64,000 nucleotides of DNA from positions 2,998,991 through 3,062,990 of the forward strand of contig JAZAYU010000015.1 in assembly GCA_038501625.1 (NCBI GenBank), given 5' to 3'. The notes below the pieces were generated by a model, which made no database searches, was not told where the DNA came from, and saw only the letters and a list, made by a program, of their open reading frames with translations. This DNA comes from Corbicula japonica. Lineage: Eukaryota; Mollusca; Bivalvia; Venerida; Cyrenidae. Positions 12,301-27,300 of this stretch are shown here, piece after piece. The position numbers and the translations under genes are program-made. Numbering within the stretch: position 1 is the stretch's first letter; each line of letters opens with the position of its first letter.

Positions 12301-15300
12301 GCATTACTGCAACTCAGGAAGGTGTTTCCTACAAATGGACAAAGGATTTGCTATCACGAACAAATCATTTTTAAGATGCCTGGTCACTTACAAGAACGAA
12401 AATATTGAGTATTCCACCTTAAATGTGAATACGTCAATATGAATAAGCAGACTTAACATATGGGATAGTTAAGAGATGCGTTCTGTGTCCAAGGTTATAA
12501 AACTGAGCATGGAAACCAGTCTAAAATCTCAAGCATCTGATTGGCTGAAATGGCGACTGGTCGTCATTTCAGCCAATCAGATGCTTGAGATTTTTGACTG
12601 GTTTCCATGCTCAGCTTTATAACCTTCAGCCCTGGTGTAGATTATATGACAATTTTTGATATCAAATGTGCTTTTCTTAAAAATTATTACAAAAACACCC
12701 TGATCAGTATGTAATAACTTTCAGACATCAATCGCATGTCGAGATCATACATATTGAGAGTTTAATAGTATGTTAACAATATTCTTGTTTGTTAATCTTA
12801 CGTGATCCGGGGTTATCTAACAAAATTTTGATTCCTTGATAATCGAAAATTTAAAGTAAAATTTAACATGTCTTACGGCAAAGCTTCGTTTGAGCATTAA
12901 AGTTCCAATTAATGTCATGTCCGTATTTAGCGCATTCCGTAGCAACCAAGCTGGTCCATACACACATCGGGTCCGAGTTGATGCTGAAATCATTTGTACA
13001 CATGTCGCTCTTGCAACGGTCGTAGAAGTACAAAGATTCTATGGAGAACTTCTCCAGATATGGCCGACATTCGCCAAGGAAGTTGATATCTTTCAGATGG
13101 GCACAAGACAGCTCAGCTTGCGCATTCTGTAACAAGTTGTCATTTAAAAAAATAAGATAGTATTCGGTGAAAGTACATCTGATAATAAATCACGATTTTC
13201 TTTTAAGCTTTTTAGAATAATAGGGGTCGCTTCGCGGGAAAAGCTATCGTCGCAGAGTTGACACCAATCATTGAAATGACATCATAAAGTTGAGCAGATG
13301 ACATTGATTATTGTGCATTTTGTGATCAAAATAACTTTATATTGTCAAAAATGCGAAACAAAATCTTCAATTAGTTAAAAAAAATTATGGAAAAAACTAA
13401 AAAATATTTAAAAAAAATAACCACAGACACCTTTTTCCCGTGATGTTCCACATTTGACATTTTGCGTTAATTTAAACAAGATACAGATGGTTTGAAACAA
13501 TCTACACAATTTCTAATTTTTATCGGTTTCAAACGTTCATTTAAAGTCTGTTTTATGTTGTATATCTGATAAATTAAGTCCAGAGTTGGGCCCTCTGAAA
13601 TTATAATTAATATCCAAAAACGTTTTCAGAGAGTAGGAACAATTACATGTACACACTATATCTCAGGTTGCATTTTGTGTTTGCGCTCCTGTGTATCCGT
13701 TCCTATGTTCTTTTGGCGCATACATGTACATAAACTATAAACTTGGTCTCAATATTTCATTCAAACAAGCGTAAAAATATAACAGTACTAAACAAAAAAT
13801 ATAAACCATTTAATGACTTTCAGAATAAAAAATTAAACTATAAAATTTATTTTACCAATTCGGTTTGAGCGTGATTTGCAAACATAGCACATCTAAACAA
13901 AAATATAAATCATTTTAATGACTTTCAGATTAAAAAAAACAACTATAAACTATAGTTTACCAATTCGGTTTGAGCGTGGCATGGGTCTACGAGCTCTACC
14001 CATTCTCTACAGCCAGGATCGGCGTAATGGTAGACAAAATCTGCGGGGTTTGGCTGAAGTATACCGTCAGCCTCCATGTCATCCTTAGCGACATCGTTGA
14101 ACGTTCCGCATAAACCTCGGACCTTTCAAATAAAACATCAATAAAACTATCATGACTACAGTATAACCTGTGCTAAAGATCACCTGTAAACAAAGGTAAC
14201 TCATTGATAAAGACCGCACATTACTTGTCCCACTTACTGATTTTAACAAATTCAACAGTGACCTTCACATTTCATCTTACACCACTTTTGGGTTTTCCAT
14301 TGGGTTGTCTTTGAAGACAGGGTTGACTGTACACTGTCACTCTATCACGACTGTTATTTTCGTACATTGATGTAAAAAAATACATAAACATGTAAATAGC
14401 ATTTTCTACCGTATTGTTATCCTTATTTTCATGATTGTTTTTCGTTAAAATGTGTTGATGTACCTTAAACGATAATATTCAGGCACGAAAACCAGATAAT
14501 GTTTTATATAATAACAATATAGTTGAACCTGCCTTAGCATCCACTGCATTCAGCAACAACTTCTCTTAAACAATCAGTTTAAATATGTCATAAATTGAAA
14601 TTGTGTTCTAATTTCTATCTGTCTTAAACAGCCATCTGTGTTAAGATGGCACTTTATTCACTAACTTAGGTGGCTACCTAGCTACACCCCTGTTGTGTTG
14701 TTTTGTTTTAAAAAAAAAGTACTGTGAAAATCACATCTTTCTCGTGAAACAGTAAAACATCCATACCTTATCTTCGTAGTAAGGTGACAGGCTGATATGA
14801 ATAGTCTGGTAGTCATCGTACTTGATGGAGAAGCCGAACCCTTTGATTATCTTAAACCTCGAGGTGGCCTGCTTAATGTAAACTGTTTCTGAGAGCGAGT
14901 ACGGCAACGTGACTTTAGTGCCATCTACCCAGACTCCGCCATCTACTGAGTTGTAGACACTGACTGGCGTATCGCCGGCGGTAATCTCCAGTCCCGCTAT
15001 ACATCTGAAAAGATTCAGCTATCCCATAAGTAATCGGTTTCCGGTGTCATGCAGCGATTATTTCGTTTATCAGAGTATCCAATTAAACTTTTTACGGATT
15101 TTCCTGGTTGGCTCAATAGGTAGCTATTTGGCAGTGCATGGCTGGACGCAATCCTCGATAAACATTCTTTCATATTCGGAGAATTTTTAAGGTTGAATGT
15201 TGAAGAAAAAGTAATATCTAAAACCTATGTGAATATTTCAAATGGTTGAATTAAGAATTCATTTTCTAATAGATGAAAACAGAACTTTAAAAACCAGCAA

Positions 15301-18300
15301 ATACGACAAATTTTAAATATTGCAGGCTCGGTTTGACTCAGCCTGTTCATAGGCGGTAATGGATGTGTATATTACTGCCTACGCCGCCTAGCCCGGGTTT
15401 AGCGCTGCTCAATATTGACACCATTATATGTATAGTGATCAACCGCCTTCAAAGATGGTAATTGATATAAGCACTGATTTAATGTACGGAGAGACTTTTT
15501 GCAGCCGCCACACGAAACTAACAACGCTACAGTGAAATCGATATAGATGAAAAATTAACTTTGAAAGCAACCGAAAACGACAAAAATCAAATCAATACAG
15601 GCTTTGTAAATAAAATAATTGTCGTATATTTAAATATATAACGTATATTTATATTAATACTGAATTAAGAATCGCTGTTTAGGTTGTTAAGGGGGCACTG
15701 ACATTGCACATGGAGAAAACTGGCTAAAATTTCAAAAATGAATTTTGACGAATTGGCACTAATGATTGTAGACCAGCATATACTTATTTCAGGTGCGAGT
15801 TGTTTTGGTATATTGTCCATGATTTTCAGAGTTCTCATGCAAACGGTTAATCTTTTGTTTTAGTATGTGCTTGGTAATAAGAACATGAGTTAGACTAAAC
15901 TGAGCTTGCAAACATTAGTACATCCTTAGATTAATACATCTCTTCACTAAAATCTAGGTGGCAATGAATAGTTTCCCCAAAATTCAGTTTGGAAATTTTA
16001 GCCAGTTTTCACAACTTGCAATGTTAGTGCCCCCTTGACAAAATATGGGTTGTGTAAGCACTCACCTGGCATCACGCATATCGTCACAATGCTTCATAAA
16101 TATTCTCACTTTGAGAATATTGTCAGGATCAGTTAATTGAGCGAATGGTGTGGGCTGAAAAAAAGATATTAGAAACATTGATCGGTGTGGGTAGCTACGA
16201 AAAAGATAGCAAGAATTAATTCCCTGTGACATTGAATAATTCTTCCGGTCGTTACTTAAATATGTTATTAAATATAGGTATACATGTAGTTACTCAATAT
16301 AGGAATGCATGTAATATATTTTTATATTTCCTTCTGATTTTTACATTGCAAAGCATTTGAGGACTTGATCGATTTACTATCAGTCTTTCTGTCTAGCATT
16401 TATGTCAAATTTTGTTCATAAATTTATAGACAAATAATGGACATTCCTATCGGTACTGATTATGCACAATCAATCTTTATTTGTTTTTATCAACCACTAC
16501 TATATTCCCCCTTCCAACTTAACATAAAGTTGAATATTATCTGCAGTTACGGTATATGCCTGTTCTTCATGAGACTATGGTATTAAACAACGCGTTTACC
16601 TGTACTAAAGTATAACTGCAATAGCTGTCTCCTGCATCGAAATCGTAGAACTGTCCATCAAAGGTTTTCACGTGGTTGAAACCAATCAATGAACAAGTGG
16701 ATGAACACTCCATCTGCGTACACTCAAGTCGTCCAACCGAGCAAATACTGAATACAGATACGTAAAAACTCGGCATTACAATATTACATGTAATTTTGAT
16801 TTCTTTTGTTTAAATTGGTACTGAATCTGTACGTTTCTTTACAACAATAGTAGATATAAGATAAAAACAAAAGGGATCATCGGCATTGTTTGTAATGTGC
16901 TGATCATTTACTTACTTGATGGGAAACAAAAATTTCCCGTTGACGAAAGATATAAATTGTTACTCCTAACTATATTTTACTTAGGAAGAAACCTTCCGCA
17001 AAATAACATTTCCAAAATTCCCGTGTCGTACCCCATTTTATTTTAAGGATATGTTGCAGAAATGAAGAAGTATTATTTACCATGTGTTGCAATCCTCGAT
17101 GACTGTTTCGCCAGGTTGATACCATTTACCATAATGCAAGCAAGGGCAGTCACTGGGTTTGATACACGTGTTCTCGTGTAGCACCGTGCCGGGGATACAC
17201 TCACATCCCGAGAATGGATCATTGTAACAGTACTCCGCTATAGGAAGGTACAGGTTCTGACATGTGCGGGGACAGTGAGACAGACTCTGGCTGTACTGAA
17301 AACCCGCAGGACATTGCTTTGCTGTAAAACAAAAACGACAATCAAGTATTTAATCGTTTACAAATTATTTAATCACTTAAATTAATTAATTTATTGTTTA
17401 ATTAATGTATTTAACAATAAATTAATTATTGTTTTATTAATGAATTAATTGTTTCGTTAACAAATTAATTGTTTAATTAATGAATCGATAGTTAACCAAA
17501 TTATTAATTGTTTAATAAATGAATCGTTTAATAAATTGTTTAATTTATATATTAATTAAACAATTAATTAATTAAACAATTAATTAATTAAACAATTAAT
17601 TAATAAATTAAACAATTAATGAATAAAACAATTAATTTAATAAATATACATTTCAATTCATGCAAAATGACGGCATGTTGCAGTACAAGTAATTGAGATG
17701 AAGATTACTCCGTTTTGAATTTAAGATATTTTGTCAGAAGCCAGATTAAGGTTTTAAGTTCTCTCAATAAACAGATCTCCATAAGTAACTATTTAGTCAG
17801 AAAGATATCTAATCCACAGAGACTTCAAAACAGTCGTCTAAGATCTCATAGGACAGATTAGGTTGTAGGCAGATACCAGGCATTTCGGCTGCTAGCAGTT
17901 AACTATATGCATTATAGCAATAACGTCTGTCCAACTTTATGACGTCATTTTAAAGAATATAAGGTCAATTTAGACACATTTTCCTATGACCTGCCTCATA
18001 GTATATTGTGCGCGTGTCTGTTAATTAAATACTTACGGCAAGTGAACGTATTTCTCCAAGACACGGGTTTTCCTGCCGCCGCCATTTCTCGGGCGTAAGC
18101 CTCGATAGTACTACACTTGACCAGTTCCTCTTCCGTTGAATTTCCCATGGCTTCACAGAATAGGTTTGAACAAGTTTCATACCACAATTTTGGATTGACC
18201 TAGTTTATTAAAAACATATGTCAGTGGGTAAAATTTAATTTAATGCTTATTTCAGTGAGTAAAAGTTTATTAAAAACAAACGCCAGTGGTTGAAAGTTTA

Positions 18301-21300
18301 TTAAATGCTTATTTCAGTGGGTGAAAGTTTGATAAAAACAACTGTCAGTGGGTGAAAGTTTATTAAATGCTTATTTCAGTGGGTGAAAGTTTATTAAAAA
18401 CAAGTGTCAGTGGATGAAACTTTATCAAAAGCACAAACTGGAAAAAAGTAAATAAGGGAGTTAATCGTGTCGTCACCGATGTGTTTGTTCCAGCCGATGA
18501 TATATTCCAAATCAAGTGAATATGACAAGTACTTATAAAGTTATAGGCATCATTACTTAAGTTTCATGTTAAAATTGGGGGACTACCGGACGCCGCCGCC
18601 GCAGGCGACGAAACCGGACAATAGGATCCATATGTGTCTACTTGCTATCGCAGGTGACACAAAAACATGGACTCACCACTTGTACGCCCTGGTAGATCAA
18701 GTAGATATAGTTGCAAGCCATCTCAGCGTTGACCTTCTGTTGGTCAGTAATGCAGCTCGATGTTGGGTATCCTGCTGGTGAACACTACAACAGAAGGTTT
18801 TACACATGCCATATAATCTTCAGTAATAACTATGTGAAATTTTCATTCTATAATTACGAATTTTCGAACACTTGTTTCTTTTTTAATAAAACTACAGAAA
18901 TTTTTACTTGTAGGTAAAATTGAACTCTTTAATTTCAAATTTTCGGATAATTGTCCTTTCCCAAGAAAAATACATACTTTTTACTTAATAAACAAATCTT
19001 AAAACAGTATTAGAAAATCAATTTGAAATTTCGCGGTTTTCCGTAATATATCGTAATATATTGAATACATGCTTAAACCACTTTGCGCCGAACACGCGTT
19101 CGAACTGTTGTTGTTTATATTTAGAAAATTAAACCATCAACACTGAAATCTTAGAAAGGTGTTATGTATGCAAAACAAAGTACTCTTGACGCACGTAAAT
19201 TCTTGGGCATAACATTTCGTGGATTTCATTTTGACCCAATTCTCGTGGATTCTTAAAATTTTAGATCTAAATTTTCTAAACTAAGTTTAAATCCATATTT
19301 CGTGGAGGTTTTTTATTTGTGGTTCGATCTGAAAAATCAACGAAAATAAGCAAACAACGAATACTGTTCATTTTACAGTATTTTGTTCGTGTCAAAGCAG
19401 TAATTATTAAATAAGAACAAATATAGTTAAATATAAGCAGGACACTATACATATTGTTAATGGTATGCCAAAGCCATATTAAAATATTTATTTATTAAGT
19501 TTATAAAATACTTGCTTAAACCATTACGTGTTCAAACTGAAAGTGTTTATTTGCTTTTCTATGTTCTTTATTAAACGGAATAATTGCAAAGATAACACCA
19601 GTATTATCGTGTTGTTTTTTTTCTTTTAAGAGAATTATATTTTTACATCTTTTTGCCATGTTGCAGTCGAAATGCCCTTATTATTATTACATTTGTGTAG
19701 ATCAGATTCCTGAGAAACAATTACATTGTATTTTAACTTCATTCAAGCGAACTTGAAAGTAAGCACAATCATTTTTATGCAAGAATAAATATATACATTT
19801 ATTTTCTCTTACCGGCTCATTGGCAACGACCTGTACAAAAGAATTGCCAAAATCGTAGGCTTCGCCTGTAAAGTCATCTGAAATTTAAAATAACAATTTG
19901 CATTGCAATGACGATATAAGTTGTGATAGATGCCAAGAGGCTTTGATATCGAGTGTTTATTATAGTTTATACATTTAACAAAACATAAAACTGTTGTTGT
20001 TGTTTTTTTTCGAATATATAGAGCATATTTGTTTTTGCAAGTGTAAGATAGCAATATATTTCACCCACTGAGCTCCGGAATTCGTATTTTCACTAATGGA
20101 TGGCAAAGCCACGAGTGGTGAATGATTCCGGAGTTCAAGAGTGAAATATACATTATTTTCTTTTTATTTTATGCTTTTAATGCACACTTTCCAAACAATT
20201 ACATAAAAATTGCGTGAAATTGGCTCTTAAACATTACGTCATGACATTACATACACAATCTTGGACCCAAACTTGTGAACGATGGAATACAATTTTTATT
20301 TTACGGAAAATATTCTATACCCCACTGGAAAACATACAAAAAAAAGATAGATGTACGTAATTCGCGATCTTACCTGCTTCGACGTCGTTGGCGTCACCAC
20401 ACAAACCGTTCATGTCTCTTTGAATTCCTTTATCAATGTGAATGTAAACCGAGTTCATAGCGTCGGTTCTTACATAGACGTCCTTCCCTTGGAAACTGAC
20501 GAATAAGAATTCACCTTGGATGTTACCGGTGATTGCTGCAAAAGTAGAATAAGTAAAGTAGCTATTGTTTTAGGAAAATGTTAAGGACCTTCTTAAAGGA
20601 ACAAAAACGCCGTGATATTGTGACGTAAATTCTACGCCGTAAACAAACAGAAACTGAGATAACCATTTTTTATAAAAACAAATAAAAAAACGTGACATCA
20701 AAAATAATCTGATTTACTTGAAATTTCATTTCTAAAATGAACACCGAATGCAGAGGAGGTTTGTGAGGTTTAAATGACCACATGAGTAATATGATACTAA
20801 CAACTATTTGTAAGGTCCTTAAAATAAATGTTCAGTTATGAAGAAGAAGATATATACTTACTTGGTCGGATCTGGACTGGATTGTTCTCTGTTACTGGGA
20901 ACAGAACACCGTCCACATACACCTTTGTACCTTTTACAACCACTTCGTCACCGTTTGAGACGATTTTGAGTTCCTGAAAACAAGCGGACATGGCGAAACA
21001 TTAAATAAACAAATCTCAAAAAAGCCTGTCTTGTGACCTCCGAAACATTAAATATAAACAAAATCGATAGCTCTAAAAAGCATATCTTGCGACCGCAGAA
21101 ACATTAATTCTAACATATCGATAGCTCAAAAAACATATCTTGTGACTTCCGAAACATTAAATTCAACAAATCGATAGCTATAAAAACATATCTTGTGACC
21201 TCCGAAACATTAAATTTAACAAATAGAAAACTCAAAAAACATATCTTGTGACCTCCGAAACATTAAATTTAACAAATCGATAGCTCTAAAAAACATATCT

Positions 21301-24300
21301 TGTGACCTCCGAAACATTAAATTTAACAAATCGATATCTCTAAAAACATATCTTGTGACCTCCGAAACATTAAATTTAACAAATAGATAACTCAAAAAGG
21401 CAATATCTTGTGACCTCCGAAACGTTAAATTAAACAAATCGATAGCTCTAAAAAGCATATCTTGCGACCGCAGAAACATTAATTCTAACATATCGATAGC
21501 TCTAAAAACATATCTTGTGACCTCCTAAACATTAAATACAACAAATCGTTAGCTCTAAAAAACATATCTTGTTACCTCCGAAACATAAAATTAAACCAAT
21601 AGATAGTTCAAAATGCATATCTTGTGACCTCCGAAACGTTAAATTAAACAAATAGATAGCTCAAAAAAGTATAACTTGTGACCTCCGAAACGTTGAATTA
21701 AACAAATCAATAGCTCTAAAAAGCATATATTGCGACCGCAGAAACATTAATTCTAACATATCGATAACTCTAAAAACATATCTTGTGACCTCCGAAACGT
21801 TAAATTAAACAAAAAAGATAGCTCAAAAAAGCATATCTTGTGACCTCAGAAATGTTAAATAAAACAAATTGATAGCTCTAAAAAGCATATCTTGTGACCT
21901 CCGAAACATAAAATTTAACAAATCGATAGCTCTAAAAAGCTTTCTTGTGACCTCCGAAACATTAAATTTAACAAATCGATAGCTCTACAAAACATATCGT
22001 GTGACCTCCGAAACACTGAATTTAACAAATAGATAGCTCTAAAAAGCTTATCTTGTGACCTCAAAAACGTTAAATTTAACAAATCGATAGCTCTAAAAAG
22101 CATATCTTGTGACCTCCGAAACATTAAATTTAACAAACTGATAGCTCTAAAAAGCTTACCTTGTGACCTTCGAAACATTAAATTTGACGAAATATTCATT
22201 ATGTGAAATCAAAATAAAAAAAGAAAAAAACTTTTTTTTCAACTGTTATTTACATATGCTTAAGTCTAACAAAATGTGTGCAACATAGCATTAAATACAT
22301 GACGAACACAAGCAACGTAATCATAATTTCGTAAAACAACTTACACATAATTTGAAAGATAGAAAGAAAACATAATATAATAGCTACAACAGTGCCAATT
22401 TATGATATTTTTTAATACAAAATTGTTATTAGTCCATAAAAAAGGCAAAAAAACGCAATTTAAAAAAGAGGTTACGAAATGGTCAGGTTACGAAATATCA
22501 GTTTCCAAGAATGTGATTACCTTGCGACATTCCGAGAAAGAATTGTCAGGTCCACAGTCGACAACTTTTAGGTAAACCTGCCAGTTGTTTGTGTGATCAT
22601 GCGCCATGACGTATGTGCAGGTGCCACCAAAGATGTATTCCCTGCCGTCAAAGGTTCGGTAGTAGTTTTTACCGAAGTTAGCGCAGTATGAGGATACCGG
22701 TTTAAGGACATTGGCTGAAAAAGAAAGAAATTTGCTATCAACTCTAGCAGAACGAATAGTTTATGGATTCAAGAGGTTTATCGTACAATATATGCAGTGG
22801 ACTCCCTTTCCATCTGGTTATCAACGTTTTGAGTAACTTAATGTATTATACTGCAATAAAACAATTATTTGGTTTTTGAAAAGGATACATATATGAGAAT
22901 ATTGCCTGTCCGGATGTCATATAACCGCAGATTATATATCCTCAAATCAAGAAACCAAAGAACTAAATAATATTTTCGTATAATTATCGTGAAATGATAA
23001 CCCTTAACTATAGTTTCTTGAAGATATCGTTCATTATACATACTTAGATCAGGACAAATTTCGCAAGTTTGGTCGGTTCGGCCCCAAGCGCCGCCGCCTC
23101 CGTTGCAACAAGCGTCCTTGGTGACAGCCTGCAGGGTGTATCCGTCCGCTTTTTGGCCCCCGCATTCTTTGTACTTGTAACAGTACTGAAGAGACTGATC
23201 CGTTTCTGAAATAGCAAAAAAAGTGTTTAAAAAACTGGAAAAGTGTAAAAAAACTGGCATAAAACTAAATATTTTCTTTAAATACTAATATTTTTCACTG
23301 AATTGATATTTCCTGTCACTTTTGCTAATATACTCGTATTCTTAAAGACAATATTTGGCCAGGTCTGGCTAGACATTTTCCATTTTCAAGACAATAATGC
23401 TCCAATGCATAGATCAAATGCGATTCAGGAATACTGATCTGCCAATACTCTAAAATCAATTTCCCGCAAAAGAAAACCAGCATACAGACACCATGTTATC
23501 CACAGCAATGAAGATGGTTTTATGGAAATTCAGAGGAGTTGGATGGACATTCCCAGTGAATACATATAAAGTCTGTTTTGTACATTCCATGGAGAATAAT
23601 GTCAGTCATCAGATTGAAGGGGCATTTGACAAAGTATCGAGGTAACAATTTTTCTATTCTAAATAAATTTAGGGAATACTATTTATTAATATTAACTGTT
23701 AAAGCTGTCAGTTCATATTGGATAGAATCCAAGATGACTGCCGTTTCACCAATATTATTTGCATGTGACTGTATCTCGGGTTCAAGCAACGGCTCACGCT
23801 TTATATGGCAAAACAGAAGGGAAAACCTAACGCTACTGTGCGTACATTTTGTAACACAGATAACGGTTTTAGAAATGTGCAAAGTATATGTCAACAATAT
23901 AATAATTTGTTTAATCATAAAGTTGCATGCATTTAATGTCCGAATCTTTGCTTAAGCGATACGCTGTTAGAACAGCCTTAAAATACTCACACTTTTATCT
24001 TTAGATACCAAACAGTGAGTGACAACACTAAAACGCCAGCTACATTTTACAAAATTAAAGTTTTACAACTTCTCATGCAAATGGCTTACAGATGTTCGTA
24101 TGTGAAAGCCGTTGAGCACTATACATATATTTGTGTAAATATTGAGTAGAACTCAATCCTTGGCTAGGCGTGTAGACAGTAATATGCATTTCCATTACTA
24201 CCCCAAAACAGACTCAATCAAACCGAGCCTGCAATGTTTTTATAGAATAATTTATCGCGTTCGGTAGCTTTCAAAGTTCTTTTCCATCCATATTATTGTA

Positions 24301-27300
24301 AACCACCGTGCGAAATGAAGAAATGTTTGCTTTTCAACATTTTTGAATGGCTTTTCCTTACTTCATGAAATATACACAAACAGATATACGACGAGTGCGT
24401 CGGCTTGATAAAAATATTCGTTTCAAACCACGCTACATTATTTTACAACTGAAATAACATACGCTCTTGTTCGTCGCAGGAGTAGCCATTGAAGCCAAAG
24501 TCGCATACACAGGTGCTCGGTGCAGTACAAGCGCCATTTATGCAAGGAGGGTCACACGTTGCTGAAAGAAAAAATAGTATGTTTTACACAATCTGTGGTG
24601 TTTGATTCATCATCATCATCGTCGAAAAAGACCAGGGACCAAAGGTAGCGAATTATCATGCCAACACTGTAAAGTTATTGTTACACAATAGACATAGGAG
24701 TTTTTAACTGAAACGAGTTTGTGGTTCGATTCTGACCGTGACGACTGTTCACATGTCTATTGCAGAACTGTCTTAAACATTCTTTTAAATTCAAAACACA
24801 AATTATGATATATTGTAAAAAATGATAAATGAAAACTTTGATATATCAGTTCTAAACATAATGAATGTAAACTATAACAATCAGAATATTCATTCCGTCA
24901 TCTATTTACAGAATGCTAAATGCAAAATAATATGTCACACATTATGAATGTTAACTTTATAACAATCGGAATATACATTCCGTCATTTATTTACAGAATG
25001 CTCAATGCAAACTGATATATCAGTTATACACATAATGAATGTTGACTTTATAACAATCGTAATATATATTCCGTCGTTTATTTACGGAATGCTAAATGGA
25101 AACTGATTTTATATCAGTTATTCACATAATGAATTTAACTTTATAACAACCGGAATATACATTCCGTCATTTATTTACAGAATGTTAAATAGAAACTGAT
25201 ATATCACATAATGAATGTTTTCTATATATGAATTCCGTCATTTTTTACAGACATGTATACATTTATTTCAATGATTCAAATATTTGATTTAATTAAATTC
25301 AATTTTATAGATTTTTTCGAAATGAAAACAAAACAAAACGTACGTTCGTCGCAAGCTGTTCCGTTCCAGCCGGCACAGCAAACCGCCGTGTTTATCTCCT
25401 CTTTTCTGGAATAAGAAAATGTAAAATGCCGTAACATAACTGACAGAAAAAGAAATTGAGAGCGCTGAAAATGACAATAACATTTAAAGACGATTGCGCA
25501 CGTTTTCGGTTTGAAACGATATGAATTTTACGCGTGAACTGTTTGCATAGTGACATTTTTATTAAGAAATATTTCGTCTCAAAGACATGTAAAATTCTTA
25601 TTCAATTGGACAGGGAGAGCTTTTCTTTTGTTAAGGTGGAACGCACCCCCAAATTTTTTTCGAGTTTCTTCACGAAATTTCGCATACGTATAATTGAGCA
25701 TATGCCTGGTTTGGATGTATGCTTACTTTTTTAGTATTCTAAGCTGCTTCGAAACTACGTGCCTTCAAAGTATAACACTAACGTCACTTTTGAGACGTCG
25801 GTCAAATTTTCCCCGCGTTCAAGAAACCAAAGCTAATATATCAGTCAATTTACGTTGATTGCTACGAAATTACATCACCTAGTGCGTCTTACAAATTACT
25901 TCATGTACATATAATTTTCTTATTCGTGGCTCACGTTTGATAAATTTAATAAGTAATAAACGTTAGTTTTTAGAGATAAAATGGCGTCGCGTTTTGCTTA
26001 AAAAATCGCGGTTTTTGTAGATTATAAAAAATATTACATAATTAATGTTAATAAATTTGTTTACTACATTAAACGAAAACTACCACATTCGTCTTGAAAG
26101 TAAGTGTTGTACTATAATCTTTAAATTTTGTCTCAACGGGAGAGAACATAGCCAGGTCGTAAAGAGTTTAGCTTATTTTTTATAACTGTTACAAATAAAA
26201 TAAATAGTTCGTTTCATTGTCACATGCTTAAAGGAATTTTGAAAAGAATTTCACAAACATTTGTTGGTAAATCTTAGCTGTTATTTACTTAGTGTATATG
26301 CAGTCCGGACTGGTTGCCGGATTGAGGCTCCATTGTGTGACCAGATCAAGGAATTCGTCTGGGGTCAGCGTACCAAGACCGGATTCTTCACTGCTGATCG
26401 CCCATCCTGAGAGTATTCGGCTTATGTAGTTGGTACATTTGTCAGTCTCTCGGTATGTGACATGTTGTTGTTCATTACACCAATGGCTTCTGAAAGATAC
26501 CAATAAACCATTTACTGAAAACGTGTTTAAATGTTTAATAATTTCATATCGCTCAATTTCGAAATGAAACGCTACATACGAAATATGAAAGATTTTTCTG
26601 CTTATTATAACTCGTTATACGGGTTTTATCGAAAAGTGTAAATCCTGATCAGCCAGCATATCCGTATCATCTGATCAGAATATACGCCGTTCACTTCTTG
26701 GTAAAAAAACCCCAATGAATCCAAAAGCGAACATCGCAGATCACCAATATGTCGACAGATCTGGATCTAAAATTGGTAAAGGGTTAATAAAAAGAGGTCC
26801 ATGTACAACAATTGTACCCATAGCTATGACTGATGTGATAAATTATGAATATTATTGCGAGATTCGGATGGTAAAATAATCCCAAAGGAAATGTTTGGGT
26901 GGTTACCCTGCATAGCCTCGCCTTTTCGATAGCGGTATTTCCAATTGGAACCGAGGATTCGTTATAGATTTTTTTCTTGCATAACTCTCTTGCCATACTA
27001 CAATTTATGATGTTTTTATTTCCGGACTACTTTAAGTAGCGTAGGAATTTAGTTACCAAGTAACCAAATTGTTTTACACGAGACATGTAAGATTATAATT
27101 ATGTTTTACGTGTGGGAGGTTCAGTTGGAACATTCAGCCCTCGAAAACTCATTTTGGTCAGTAACTTACCACCCATATCACTTTCCTAAGGACTGGATTT
27201 TCCATCCGAACAGGTACTTTTTCATGCGTATTATATTTCCATAATACATTTAATTTACTTTTATTTTCAAACTTTTGAATGGTTATTGTAGTGGAGGAAT

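Noticed and set aside
12890..13132. Plus-strand open frame of 80 codons
   Set aside because: It is the antisense shadow of the C8 exon 17.
20995..22195. CRISPR-like array
   Set aside because: Units run directly into one another without unique spacers and the surroundings are eukaryotic; it is a satellite.
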